64,000 nucleotides of DNA from Plantactinospora mayteni (GTDB lineage: Bacteria > Actinomycetota > Actinomycetes > Mycobacteriales > Micromonosporaceae): assembly GCF_016862935.1 (NCBI RefSeq), contig NZ_BONX01000004.1, positions 368,580 to 432,579 of the forward strand, given 5' to 3'. The stretch's first letter is position 1. Every line of letters starts with the position of its first letter. Below are positions 50,514-59,679 of the stretch, piece after piece. The position numbers were made by a program, and so were the translations under genes. Below the pieces are notes generated by a model. It made no database searches and was not told the DNA's origin. It saw only the letters and a list, made by a program, of their open reading frames with translations.

Positions 50514-52079
50514 TCACCGCAGAAGCATCGGCGCGTTCCGGAACCGGGACATCGCCGACGAGATATCGGCCCAGCGTCGGGCGGTGGTGACCCGGACGAC
50601 GCCACCGGAGAAGCAGAAGGTCAGGATTCCGGGGAACGTTGACACCCCGGTCCGCCGGAGCAGGTCTCGGAAGCAGCGGTAGGAGTCGTCCCACTCCTCG
50701 AAGCGCAACGCCAGGTTGATCGAATACTTGGGCGGTACCACCAGCGCCGACGATTCGGAGAAGCCCGTGACGGCGGCGGCGCGCAGCACGGTCAGCTCCT
50801 GCTCCCGGTTGATCCGATCGTGCCGGTACGCGTCGTACGCCATCCGCAACCGGTCCGCATCCAGCCCGTACGTGTGCTCGAACTCGGCCACCTCGGCCCA
50901 GCCGGGCACGACGAGTCCGGTGTGGAGCCACCGCTCCATCCGGGCCAGCACCTCGACGAGGGTGTAGAAGAACGACGGCGGGCCGCCGAACGTGGTCGAG
51001 GCGTACTCGTAGTACGCGTCGATCACCCGGGAGTCGGCGAGGATCCACCCGATCTTCAGGCCGGGTGCGGACCACGTCTTGGAGAGGCTGGAGACCCGGA
51101 CGACATTGCTCGCCGCCCGCAGTGGCGAGAACGGTTCCGTCGCTCCCAACCACTCGTGACACTCGTCGAGCAGGATGATCGTCGACGGCGACGCGGCCCG
51201 GACCAACCGTTCGAGATCCGCCTCCGCCACGGCCGCACCGCTGGGGTTTGCCGCGGTCTGCAACATGACCAGCGGCGTGCTCGGCTCCAGCCGGGCGATC
51301 AGCTGGTCGACCGAGACCCGGCCGTTTCGAGATGGCAACGGTACGAGGCGCACGTTCCGCCGCCGGGCGATGGACTCGACCAGCGGCGGGTAGTTCGGGA
51401 TGCCGCAGAGCGCCGGCGAGCCGGTCGTGGGCTGGCTGAGCAGGACGAAGTCGGCCAGCGTACTGATCGCGAAGGTGCCGCCAAGGGCTATCGCGACGTT
51501 CGCGGTGTCGTAACTGGGGACCCGCATCCGGGCGTTCTCGAATGCCGCGACCGCCTCGCGCGCCGGCACCCGCCCCCGGGAGTCGGAGTAGCCGTACCAG
51601 TCCCGGTCCAGGGCGAGCTGGACACACTGCTTCAGCGTCTCCGGCAGGCCCCAGATCTGCTCGTCGACGGAGCCGCCCGAGAGGATGAGTCCGGCCTCGC
51701 CACGCAGGTCCCCGTACACGTCGTCCTGGAAGAACCAGTTGAACAGCTCCTTGACGAACCGTGCGGTGGCCCTGGAGCTCAGGACGTCGTCGGCGGCGAC
51801 GGTTCGGCGTGGCCGACTCGCGCGCCAGCGTTCGGCGAGCGCCGGGCGGAAACTGTCCGCGCCGATCTCGTGCTCCACCCGCCCCAGCCAGAGGTCGCGC
51901 AGTTCGAAGGGGTCGGTAGGGTCCACGGCACGGGCATACACGTCGAGCACCCGGTGATCGACGTCCGGCGTGAAGTCGTGGAGAAGGTTCTCCCGGCGAG
52001 GCGTCCGGCTGGCCAACTCGCGCGTCTCGGCGGGAACTCCGCGTTTGCGTATCGGGATCGCGGAGTCGAACAGCTGCAT
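50514..52079 (-). CDS. PLP-dependent aminotransferase (class I/II)
   Basis: Fold type I PLP enzyme of 521 aa with the Lys motif SSLSKTWSAPGLKIGW, ANPSGAAV as the substrate/cofactor loop and LLDECHEWLG as the PLP-binding Asp region. The N-terminal 100 residues are longer than in common aminotransferases and were not recognised. It may transaminate an alpha-keto acid to give an amino-acid building block, or act in decarboxylation or Claisen chemistry as other fold type I members do. ATG start at 52079; the repeat element flanks both ends (copies 4 and 5). Confidence 0.88.
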   Translation of the reverse strand: MQLFDSAIPIRKRGVPAETRELASRTPRRENLLHDFTPDVDHRVLDVYARAVDPTDPFELRDLWLGRVEHEIGADSFRPALAERWRASRPRRTVAADDVLSSRATARFVKELFNWFFQDDVYGDLRGEAGLILSGGSVDEQIWGLPETLKQCVQLALDRDWYGYSDSRGRVPAREAVAAFENARMRVPSYDTANVAIALGGTFAISTLADFVLLSQPTTGSPALCGIPNYPPLVESIARRRNVRLVPLPSRNGRVSVDQLIARLEPSTPLVMLQTAANPSGAAVAEADLERLVRAASPSTIILLDECHEWLGATEPFSPLRAASNVVRVSSLSKTWSAPGLKIGWILADSRVIDAYYEYASTTFGGPPSFFYTLVEVLARMERWLHTGLVVPGWAEVAEFEHTYGLDADRLRMAYDAYRHDRINREQELTVLRAAAVTGFSESSALVVPPKYSINLALRFEEWDDSYRCFRDLLRRTGVSTFPGILTFCFSGGVVRVTTARRWADISSAMSRFRNAPMLLR

Positions 52080-52128
52080 CGAGTGCTCCCGGTCTACGAG
52101 ATGGTGGGCGGGCGAAGGCCGCTCTCAT

Positions 52129-52220
52129 GGAACCTTTCTCAACCTGAACCGCGCGGCGGGTGCGCCCCGACTTCCACCTGCGACCACGACGGACCGCAAG
52201 GGGAGGTTGAAAAAGGTTCA
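52129..52220 (+). repeat. 92-bp inverted-repeat element, copy 5
   Basis: GGAACCTTTCTCAACCT and AGGTTGAAAAAGGTTCA, two mismatches between the arms. It lies 50 bases upstream of the start of the minus-strand aminotransferase gene. Its middle is more diverged than in copies 1 and 4. Confidence 0.92.
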
Positions 52221-52749
52221 TTGCCGAGGCGGGGCGCGCGGGTGGTTCCGAAGTGGAGGACATCCGGTGTCGGTTTCAGTGGATGACCTCCCGATATCGG
52301 ACACGGCGGGGCGGCGATTCCGTGTCGGACTGACACAACCTCAATGTGCAGAAGTTTGGCAGAAACATCAAAAGATGTCTGGTGTGCAAACAGTTCAACG
52401 CGAACCGTGGTGTCGAGACGACGAATCGGGGTGACGTCCCGGACCCGGGCCACCTGGTGCGCGTCGCTCGCGCAGCGAAGCGATGTGCCTGGTGGGATCG
52501 CCGGCGACCGCCCAATATTATCTGGACAGAACCCCCTGCCGTGCGCCGCATGCTGCCCAGGGCGCTGCGGGAGCGTCGAGACGACGTCGTCCGGCGTCGC
52601 CGTCCGCGGTGTGTGTCGCCGCGCCGCCTGCGGTGTGTCGATCGAACGACGGTCGCCCTCTGGCCTGGCGCTTAGCGCGACAGGGGCGCACGCCGTGCGG
52701 CGTCGCGCACGGGTGGCTCCCACCCGCACCATCCGGCAAACTGACCGCC
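52221..52749 (+). other. Gene-poor divergent region
   Basis: About 530 bases without a supported gene. The stretch 52320-52410 is noticeably less GC-rich and holds a small perfect hairpin ACATC-AAAA-GATGT. A possible -10, TATTAT, lies at 52516-52521. The radical SAM start at 52750 has no clear ribosome-binding site. Confidence 0.4.
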
Positions 52750-53940
52750 ATGTATACGCTGAAGGACATACGGCACGTGCACGTCGAGCCGACGACGCGC
52801 TGCAACGCGGCCTGTCCTATGTGCGCACGGAATGCGCGCGGGAGTACATTGCCGGGCATCGGTCAGGCGGAGCTGACCGCTGCGGATTTCCGGCAGTTCT
52901 TCGGACCCGACTTCCTCGCCCAGTTGACCGCGATGGACTTCTGCGGGGCCTACGGCGACCCCGCCCTGACCCGTGACCTGGTGGAGATAATCGCCTACGT
53001 CCACGAGCACAATCCCGAAGCCGTGCTGACCATGTACACGAACGGGGGTATCCGGTCGGCGGGCTGGTGGACCCGGCTCGCCCAGGCCCTGGGCCGGCAG
53101 AGTCGGGTCGTCTTCGCCATCGACGGGCTGGCCGACACCAACGGGACGTACCGGCGCGGAGTCGACTTCGCCAAGGTGCTGGAGAACGCGCAGGCGTTCA
53201 TCGACGCGGGCGGTGACGCCCGGTGGGAGTTCCTGGCGTTCCGACACAACGAGCACCAGGTCGACGAGGTGCGCCGGCTCAGCGTCCGGATGGGCTTCAC
53301 GCAGTTCGTGGTGAAGAAGACCGCCCGCTTTCTCGAGCCCTCCTACGACTACGTCCCGGAGTTCGAGGGGCTGGGCGACGATCTCGGCCGCTTCCCGGTT
53401 TACGCGAACAACGGCACGGTGGTCGGGCACCTCGAACCACCATCGACACCCACCCTGGTAAACAACACCACCCGGCACTTTTCGGAGCTTCTGGCCCACT
53501 ACTCGTCTCTGGACGAGCTGTTCTCGACCACGCCCATCCACTGCCGGATCCTCGACACCGCCAGCCTCTTCGTCAGCGCGACCGGGCACGCGTACCCGTG
53601 CTGCTGGACGTACGTACAGGCCACCCGGCCGCAACTGCTGGGCATGCCGGTCCGTGCCGACCGGCAGATGTACGACCTGGTGCTGGCCACCGGCGGCTTC
53701 GAGGCCATCGACGTCCGCCGGGGCCTGCGCGCGGCGGTGGAGAGCCGGTTGTTCGCGGCGGTGCAGGAGAGTTGGTCCTGCTCGTCGGTTGACGCGGGCC
53801 GGCTGAAGGTGTGCGCGCGGGCCTGCGGTACGGCGTTCCCGGCGTACTTCGACCAGCTCGACGACCCGGAGATGCTGCCGACCTCGCTGCGGACCGAGAG
53901 CCGGTCGGGCGACCCGGGCCGGGTGGCCACAGACGCCTGA
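52750..53940 (+). CDS. Radical SAM enzyme
   Basis: Radical SAM protein of 396 aa. The [4Fe-4S] triad is Cys18-x3-Cys22-x2-Cys25 in TTRCNAACPMC. The middle has a barrel with FCGAYGDP and FAIDGLADTNGTYRRGV. The C-terminal part carries further Cys residues (CRILD, YPCCW, CARACG), as in SPASM-type enzymes that bind extra clusters. Such enzymes modify peptides or amino acids by radical chemistry, for example epimerisation, cross-linking or bond cleavage. The substrate is unknown; no precursor peptide gene is seen. It converges on the aldose epimerase gene. Confidence 0.9.
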   Translation: MYTLKDIRHVHVEPTTRCNAACPMCARNARGSTLPGIGQAELTAADFRQFFGPDFLAQLTAMDFCGAYGDPALTRDLVEIIAYVHEHNPEAVLTMYTNGGIRSAGWWTRLAQALGRQSRVVFAIDGLADTNGTYRRGVDFAKVLENAQAFIDAGGDARWEFLAFRHNEHQVDEVRRLSVRMGFTQFVVKKTARFLEPSYDYVPEFEGLGDDLGRFPVYANNGTVVGHLEPPSTPTLVNNTTRHFSELLAHYSSLDELFSTTPIHCRILDTASLFVSATGHAYPCCWTYVQATRPQLLGMPVRADRQMYDLVLATGGFEAIDVRRGLRAAVESRLFAAVQESWSCSSVDAGRLKVCARACGTAFPAYFDQLDDPEMLPTSLRTESRSGDPGRVATDA

Positions 53941-54029
53941 CGCTGACGCCTGACAAGAAACATCCGCCGCGGCGGGCGTCGACCGGTGCCCGGCACGGGA
54001 GAGTCCGGCCGAAGGGGCTGCCGCACACC

Positions 54030-55025
54030 TCAGCCTTCGACGCTGAACTCGTGCACGGTGCGCTGCCGGTAGATCTGACCCGGATCGAGCCGGACCGATG
54101 GCGCGTCGGGCAGGTTGGGCGCGTCGGGCCAGGCACCGGCCTCCAATGCCAGACCTGCCCGAGGGGTGAACAAGCCGTCGCCGCTGTACACGCCGAGGCC
54201 CGGCTGGTCGGTGCTGACCCGCATCCGGCGGCCACTGCGCTCGTCGGTCAGCTCCGCGGCGAGGCCGGGTCCGGGGAGCACGAAGAAGTTGTCCAAGGGG
54301 GCGGCCCCGATGCGCCGGGGGCGGCGGAAGTCCAGCGCGGTACCCGCCACCGGACGCGCCGGCCCGGCCAGCGGGAACAGTTCCTCGTCGAACGGCACCA
54401 CGTGGTCGGCGTGCAACGTCAGCAGTTGATCGTCCACGGTTCCGCCGCCGGCCAGGTTCCAGAAGGCGTGATTCGTCAGCCCGACCAGGGTCGGCGCCGT
54501 GGTCGTCGCCCGGTAGTGGAAGGCGAGCCGACCCTGCCTGTCGAGGCGGTAGGCCACCTCCGCCGTCACCTCGCCCGGATAGCCCTGGTCGCCATCCGGG
54601 CTGACCAGCGTCATGATCGCCGCCACCTCGTCGGCGCTCTCCTCGACCCGGGCCCGCCACACCCGGCGGTCGAACCCGTCCCGCCCCCCGTGCAGGTGAT
54701 GGGTTCCGGCGTTGCGGTCGAGGACGTGGCGTCTGCCGTCCAGGACGAAGGTGGCGTCGCGTACCCCACGGCAGTATCGCCCGACCGTCGACCCGACATA
54801 CGCGTTGCGCCGCCGGTCCTCGTACGCCGCCAGATCCGGCAGCCGGCAGACGACGTTGCGCCGCTCGCCGTGCCGGTGGGGCATCACCACCTCGACCAGG
54901 GTCGCCCCGTACGTCCACACCACCACCTCGAGGTCGCCCGCCGAGAGGGTGATCTCCTCGACCGTGACGCCGGGGTCGGGCCCGTCCGGACCAGTCACTC
55001 CGACCGTTCGCCGTCGAGTCCGCAT
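54030..55025 (-). CDS. galM: Aldose 1-epimerase
   Basis: Mutarotase of 331 aa of the GalM family: LHGGRDGFDRRVW, the catalytic His in TNHAFWNL and a late catalytic-Glu region (ALEAGAWPDAPN). It interconverts the alpha and beta anomers of free sugars. It stands in a minus-strand unit with an LLM oxidoreductase (9 bases between genes) and a GNAT. Together with the SIS and BtpA/SgcQ genes further right, it hints at carbohydrate handling on this side of the window. No glycosyltransferase is visible, so a role in the product is unproved. Confidence 0.88.
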   Translation of the reverse strand: MRTRRRTVGVTGPDGPDPGVTVEEITLSAGDLEVVVWTYGATLVEVVMPHRHGERRNVVCRLPDLAAYEDRRRNAYVGSTVGRYCRGVRDATFVLDGRRHVLDRNAGTHHLHGGRDGFDRRVWRARVEESADEVAAIMTLVSPDGDQGYPGEVTAEVAYRLDRQGRLAFHYRATTTAPTLVGLTNHAFWNLAGGGTVDDQLLTLHADHVVPFDEELFPLAGPARPVAGTALDFRRPRRIGAAPLDNFFVLPGPGLAAELTDERSGRRMRVSTDQPGLGVYSGDGLFTPRAGLALEAGAWPDAPNLPDAPSVRLDPGQIYRQRTVHEFSVEG

Positions 55026-55034
55026 CGAACCGGC

Positions 55035-55994
55035 TCAGGACGTCGGCAAGGACGCGTACGCGTGCAGGGCCGGCGCCACCTGCCCGATCATCAGCTCGAC
55101 CGTCTGCCAGTCGACGGGCGGCTTGACGCCGAGCAGGAAGTCCCGCACGCCGAGGTCCAGATAGGGCCGGAGGGCGGCCACGCACTGCTCCGGTGTGCCG
55201 AAGCTGAGGTATTCGGCGCGTACCTCGTCCGGCGCGTCGCGGAGCAACTCCACGGTACGCCGCTCGGTGTCCTCCGCCCGTTCCACGAGCACCGCCCGAA
55301 AGGTGATCGACTGGCGGATCCCGTGCTCGTCCCGCCCGATCGCCCGGCAGTGTCCCCGCACGGCGTCGAGCTGCCGGCGATAGTCGGGCACCCCGGTCGG
55401 CAGCGTGTTCCAGATGTCGGCGTGCCGGGCGGCGAGGGCCAGCGTCCGGCGTCCCCCGCCGCCGATCACGAGCGGGACGTGGGCCTGCCGGGGCTTGGGG
55501 GCGAGGGTTGCCCGCTCCAGGTGGAAGTGCCGACCCGCGAACGTGGTTTCGTCCCGGGTGAACAGGCTCCGCACGATCTCGCATGCCTCGTCCAGCCGCT
55601 CCAGCCGCTCGCCGGCATCCGGGAAGGGGATCCCGAACTGCTCGTACGCGCGGTCGGCGCCCCCGGCCCCCAGGCCCAACTCCAACCGTCCGGCGCAGAC
55701 GTGGTCGACGGTGGCGGCGGCTGCGGCGATGACCGCCGGATGCCGCCACATGGTGCTGGTGACCAGCATGCCGCAGCGGATCCGCTCGGTCTGCGCGGCC
55801 AGCGCGGCGAGCAACGTCATGCCCTCGAAGCACGGCTGCTCCGGGCCGTACAGGTGCGGCCGAAGGTGGTCGATGAGCGAGATCCAGTCGTATCCGAGCT
55901 GCTCTGCGCGTTGCCACAACCTGAGGCAGATCTCGTAGTCGCCGTGCAGTTGGCCGGAGTGGATTCCGATCCGCAGAGCGTCGCCGTGGATCAC
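55035..55994 (-). CDS. LLM-class, probably F420-dependent oxidoreductase
   Basis: Luciferase-fold oxidoreductase of 319 aa. The GTG start overlaps the stop of the GNAT gene (GTGA); open frame further upstream belongs to the neighbour. It shows YDWISLIDHLRPHLYGP, CGMLVTSTMWRHP, LELGLGAGGAD and PLVIGGGGRRTL, typical of F420-dependent members. These transfer hydride to or from ketones, imines or double bonds. It differs clearly in sequence from the MupA-like monooxygenase at 28679-29719. Confidence 0.88.
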   Translation of the reverse strand: MIHGDALRIGIHSGQLHGDYEICLRLWQRAEQLGYDWISLIDHLRPHLYGPEQPCFEGMTLLAALAAQTERIRCGMLVTSTMWRHPAVIAAAAATVDHVCAGRLELGLGAGGADRAYEQFGIPFPDAGERLERLDEACEIVRSLFTRDETTFAGRHFHLERATLAPKPRQAHVPLVIGGGGRRTLALAARHADIWNTLPTGVPDYRRQLDAVRGHCRAIGRDEHGIRQSITFRAVLVERAEDTERRTVELLRDAPDEVRAEYLSFGTPEQCVAALRPYLDLGVRDFLLGVKPPVDWQTVELMIGQVAPALHAYASLPTS

Positions 55995-56518
55995 GATCGA
56001 CCAGCCCCGCCGAGCTCGCGCTGGAGATAGATCCGGCGCAGTGGCCCGTCGGCGGGCGGTTCGCCGTACCGGACAAAGCCGAGCGCCAGCAGTAGCCGCA
56101 GCACCGCCACCAGGTCCGGGTTGGCCTCGGACCGGAGCGCGTCGCCTCCGGCGGCGGTGGCAACCTCGATGGCCCGCTTCACGCACTGCACCCCGACGAG
56201 CGAGCCGGCGGCGAGTCGGTCCGGTCGCACCGCGAGCCGCCGCAGGTATGCCGGACGCCGCCGGTCCGGGAAGCCGGTCGGCGTCAGCGGATAGGGCGGC
56301 TGCCAGGCGAGGGTGAACATGGCCACCGTTTCCGTCGCCTCGCGTACGACATGCACCCGGCCCTCCCGGACTGCGACTTCGGTGGCCTGCCGGTCGCGGC
56401 GCGGCGGAGGCAGCCCGGAGCCCGCGGCCCAGTGACGGTCGGAGGCGAGGAGCAGGGCGTGCACCTCGTCGGGATCATCGGCGAGCGACCACCCGTCCCG
56501 TACCGCGGATACGTCCAT
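55991..56518 (-). CDS. GNAT-family acetyltransferase
   Basis: Protein of 175 aa with the GNAT pattern: PAYLRRLAVRPD before the acetyl-CoA loop, then SLVGVQCVKRAIEVA and LRSEANPDLVAVLRLLLALGFVRYG. ATG 56518 is chosen because a minus-strand TAGGGT (56531-56526) puts the transcript start on it, i.e. leaderless. The longer frame from 56590 has no support. Substrate unknown; acetylation of the product for self-protection is one option. It is the first gene of the GNAT/LLM/epimerase unit. Confidence 0.8.
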   Translation of the reverse strand: MDVSAVRDGWSLADDPDEVHALLLASDRHWAAGSGLPPPRRDRQATEVAVREGRVHVVREATETVAMFTLAWQPPYPLTPTGFPDRRRPAYLRRLAVRPDRLAAGSLVGVQCVKRAIEVATAAGGDALRSEANPDLVAVLRLLLALGFVRYGEPPADGPLRRIYLQRELGGAGRS

Positions 56519-56525
56519 CCGAACG

Positions 56526-56531
56526 ACCCTA
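56526..56531 (-). promoter_or_regulatory. -10 box of the GNAT unit (leaderless)
   Basis: TAGGGT on the minus strand, seven bases before the position next to ATG 56518; the same hexamer serves the acyl ligase at 30660. A weak GTGACC lies 17 bases further upstream. Confidence 0.4.
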
Positions 56532-56712
56532 GACAACCAAGTGCCGACGGTCACCGAGTAGTGGAGACACAACGTGAGCGCTGCCGGCACAGCAAGCTGC
56601 GCCTAGGCTCATCCGGGCCGGGACACGCGGTTCGTCGGTTGGCTCACCGTCGTGCGACGACCCGTGCCGGGACGGGGAGGACGGACAGGCGAACTCCGAC
56701 GAAAGGACCACG

Positions 56713-56964
56713 GTGACGACCGACGACCTCACCCGGACGGTACGGGAGCTGGTGGCGCACCGGATCGGGCGGCCCACGGACGAGGTCCCGCCCGACGCGC
56801 CCCTGATCGGGCTCGGCGTGGACTCCCTGGGCATCGTGGGCCTCATCGTCGACCTGGAGCAGCACTTCTCGGTGCGGCTTCCCGCCACGGTGATCACCCA
56901 GCAGATGTTCCAGTCGGCGCGGACCGTGGCGACCGCCCTCCGTGGTCTGGCGGAGATCCGGTGA
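56713..56964 (+). CDS. Free-standing acyl carrier protein
   Basis: ACP of 83 aa with the site GLGVDSLGIVGLI. GTG start with AAAGGA five bases upstream. Its stop overlaps the GTG of an acyl ligase (GTGA), so the pair is co-translated and the ligase most likely loads this ACP. Confidence 0.93.
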   Translation: MTTDDLTRTVRELVAHRIGRPTDEVPPDAPLIGLGVDSLGIVGLIVDLEQHFSVRLPATVITQQMFQSARTVATALRGLAEIR

Positions 56965-58556
56965 CCCGGGATGCCACCCCGGACCGGGACTGGGCCGAGG
57001 CGCACCGTTACCGCGACGTCCCGTACGACAACGGGCTCGACACGTACCCCACGGTGCTGGCGGCCCTCGACGACCAGGCCCGGCGACAGCCGACCGCGTC
57101 CTGTCTGACCACCGTCGCGCCCGACGGCTCCAGGACGACCGTCACCTTCGTGGAGGCCCGTGATCTCAGTGAGCGGTTGGCCGGCTGGCTGGCGCGGGAG
57201 TGCGGACTGCGTCCCGGGGACGTGATCGGCCTACAGCCCGCGAACGACCTGCCCTCCGCCATGGCGATCCTCGCCGTGCTACGCACCCGGGCGGTCTGCC
57301 TGCTGCTCAGCCCGCACGACCCCGCCGGCCGGGTGCGCGCCCAGTTGGAGTCCCAGCAGGCCGTCGCGGTGCTCCGGTCGCCCGCCGTGGCCGGGGTGGC
57401 CGGCATCGAGGCGGTGGAACTTCCCGCGGTCCGCGCGCTACCCGACGCGCGGCTCCGTTCGGACGGGCCCCCCGAGCCGACGGACGACGCGCTGCTCTTC
57501 AGCACCTCGGGATCGACGACCGCCGCGAAGGTGGTCGCGCAGTCCCACCGCAACGCGGTCACGAACGCCGAGGCATTCCGCCGCCATCACCGGCTCGAAC
57601 CCGGGGACCGGCTGCTGGGATTCCTGCCGATCTACCACGTGAACGGGGTGCACTCGACGCTCCTGGGGCCGATCGTCGCCGGCGCGCAGGTGATCCTCGC
57701 CCACGGGCTGGACCCGTTGGGCTACCCGGCGTTGCTGCGCAGCGTCCGTCCCCGGATCGCGTCGGTGGTGCCCAGCGCGCTGGAGGCGCTGCTGGTGACC
57801 TGGCGCGACGGCGGGCTGCCGCCGGAGTTCCGGTACTTCCTCAGCGCCGCGGCGCCGCTGGGCGCGCAGACCGCCCGCGACGTGTACGACCAGCTCGGCG
57901 CCCGGATCGTGCAGGGCTACGGGCTGACGGAGACCACCAACTTCGCCACCACGATGCCGCCCGACCTGACGGAGGACGACTACCGACGGCTGATGCTGGA
58001 CACCGACATCCCGCCGATCGGCGTGGCGCTGCACGGCAACGAGGTGAGTGTCCGGAATTCCACCGGGGAGCCGGTACCCGCGGGGACGGTGGGCGAGATC
58101 CAGGTCCGTGGCCACAACGTGATGTCCCGGTACGCCGGCAACTCCGAAGCCACCGCACAGGCGTTCTCCGGCGGCTGGTTCCATACCGGCGACCTGGGCA
58201 TGCTCCGTGCCGACCCGGCGACCGGGCGGGAGTACGTGGTGATCACCGGCCGGATCAAGAACATGGCGAAGGTCCGCGGCGAGGCGGTTTCGCTGGAGGA
58301 GATGGAGCGGGTGCTGCAAGCGCACCCGGGGGTCGTCGACGCCGCCTGTGTGGCCACCCCGGACCGGCTGGCCGGCGAGCAGATCCTGGTCGCCCTGGTC
58401 GCGCCGGAGGGTGTCCCGAGCGACCTGACGGACCACCTGCGTCAGGTGTTCGCCGAGGCCGCGCTGCCGAGGCGGGTCGTGCTGGTCGAGGCGGTGCCCC
58501 GGACGCCGACCGGCAAGATCCGTCGGCCGGAGTTGCCCGACCTGCTGGGGTCCTGA
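56961..58556 (+). CDS. AMP-dependent acyl ligase
   Basis: Adenylate-forming enzyme of 531 aa. GTG start in a GTGA overlap with the ACP. Motifs: FSTSGSTTAAKVVAQSH (ATP loop), GYGLTETTNF, FHTGDLGML and the catalytic Lys in RTPTGKIRRPE. The sequence is of the acyl-CoA/acyl-ACP ligase type rather than an NRPS A domain. It should activate a carboxylic acid and load it on the neighbouring ACP. The neighbouring aldehyde dehydrogenase could provide that acid. The gene converges on the SIS-domain gene; a short GC-rich hairpin lies between them. Confidence 0.92.
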   Translation: MTRDATPDRDWAEAHRYRDVPYDNGLDTYPTVLAALDDQARRQPTASCLTTVAPDGSRTTVTFVEARDLSERLAGWLARECGLRPGDVIGLQPANDLPSAMAILAVLRTRAVCLLLSPHDPAGRVRAQLESQQAVAVLRSPAVAGVAGIEAVELPAVRALPDARLRSDGPPEPTDDALLFSTSGSTTAAKVVAQSHRNAVTNAEAFRRHHRLEPGDRLLGFLPIYHVNGVHSTLLGPIVAGAQVILAHGLDPLGYPALLRSVRPRIASVVPSALEALLVTWRDGGLPPEFRYFLSAAAPLGAQTARDVYDQLGARIVQGYGLTETTNFATTMPPDLTEDDYRRLMLDTDIPPIGVALHGNEVSVRNSTGEPVPAGTVGEIQVRGHNVMSRYAGNSEATAQAFSGGWFHTGDLGMLRADPATGREYVVITGRIKNMAKVRGEAVSLEEMERVLQAHPGVVDAACVATPDRLAGEQILVALVAPEGVPSDLTDHLRQVFAEAALPRRVVLVEAVPRTPTGKIRRPELPDLLGS

Positions 58557-58623
58557 CCAACCGCGCCGCGCGTTGGCGCCGCCGGCCCGGTGGTGCGGAT
58601 GGACGACGCCGGCCTCGGCGACC

Positions 58624-59679
58624 TTACCGGCGGTGGAAGGGGCGCCGGCCGAGGAGTTCGGCGAGTTCCACGGCCAGCGGCGCGGCGAAGAGATGCTCCA
58701 CCAGCGCCGACCAGCCCACCGGGTGGGCGTCGGGCAGCGGCAGCACCAGGTCCGCGTGCTCTCGCGCCGCCGGGTCGCCGGCTCGGGCGAGCACGGCCAC
58801 CGGGTGCCCCCGGTCTCGTGCCTGGGCGCAGAGGCGTACCGCCCGTTCGTGGCTGCGTCCGGGCGGCGCCAGGACGACCAGCGGCGTGTCGCGGTCGGTG
58901 GCGAACCGCTGCACGTGCCACCACTCCTCCAGGTCCTGCCCGAGGGCCGGTACCCCGGCTGTCTCGACCAGCTTTGCCGCCGCATACCGGGCGCTGCCGA
59001 ACGCCGATCCTCCGCCGAGCACCTGGACGATCGGGGTGTCCCGCAGCCGGTTCGCGAGTTGCCGGCACGGCACTGCCTGCCGCCGCACGGTCTCGGCGAC
59101 CAGCCGGGCCAGGTCGCCGGCCCGCTCGGCGTCGAGTCGCGCGGCGGGCGGCCCGCCCGCCGCGCACCACTCGGACAGCAGCAGCAGGGCGAGCAGGCTG
59201 ATCTGGTAGCTGCGGATCCCCGGGGACGGGGGGCGCTCCGGTAGCGCCGTCTCGACGACCCGGTCGGCGCTGCGTCCCACCGGGCTGTCCGCGGAACCGA
59301 CCACCGCGAGCGTCCGGTAGCCCTCCGACCGGGCCCGGGTCAGGCCGTCCGCCAGCGCGACGCTGCCTCCGGAGGCCGAGACGCCGACCACCAGGGTGGC
59401 GGAGGTGGATTTCGCCGCCGACCGGGGCACCCCGTAGTCGCGTAGCTGGTGGGTGGTACGGACGAGGTAGCTGGATCGAGCGGCAGGGCCGAAGGCGTAC
59501 TCGGCCGCCTCGGCCGCGAAGAGCGAGTCGCCGCTGCCGGAGACCACGACCCGCCGGGGTACCGGCTCGGCAGCCAACACGTCGTCCAGCCGGACGCCCA
59601 GCCCGGGCCCGGACGCGGCCAGATCGTGGGAAAGGCGGGCCACCTCCTCGCGGACGGCGGCGAGGGTGTATTCGCTCAT
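58624..59679 (-). CDS. SIS-domain sugar-phosphate isomerase-like protein
   Basis: Protein of 351 aa with two SIS domains, like the isomerase half of GlmS without the glutaminase part. VVSGSGDSLFAAEAAEYAFG and VGVSASGGSVALADGL hold the sugar-phosphate loops of the first domain. The second begins near VQVLGGGSAFGSARYAAAKL and contains ALGQDLEEWWH. SIS proteins isomerise or deaminate phosphosugars or sense them. It starts in an ATGA overlap with the BtpA/SgcQ-family gene, so both probably act on the same small molecule. Confidence 0.88.
   Translation of the reverse strand: MSEYTLAAVREEVARLSHDLAASGPGLGVRLDDVLAAEPVPRRVVVSGSGDSLFAAEAAEYAFGPAARSSYLVRTTHQLRDYGVPRSAAKSTSATLVVGVSASGGSVALADGLTRARSEGYRTLAVVGSADSPVGRSADRVVETALPERPPSPGIRSYQISLLALLLLSEWCAAGGPPAARLDAERAGDLARLVAETVRRQAVPCRQLANRLRDTPIVQVLGGGSAFGSARYAAAKLVETAGVPALGQDLEEWWHVQRFATDRDTPLVVLAPPGRSHERAVRLCAQARDRGHPVAVLARAGDPAAREHADLVLPLPDAHPVGWSALVEHLFAAPLAVELAELLGRRPFHRR

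Noticed and set aside
53941..54029. GC-rich palindrome CCGCCGCGGCGG between the radical SAM and epimerase genes as a terminator
   Set aside because: It could be a terminator by position, but such palindromes are common by chance at this GC content, so it is not listed as a feature.
52672..56163. Minus-strand open frame of 1163 codons spanning radical SAM, epimerase and LLM genes
   Set aside because: It crosses genes that are each supported by motifs in other frames; low-complexity composition and no family likeness.
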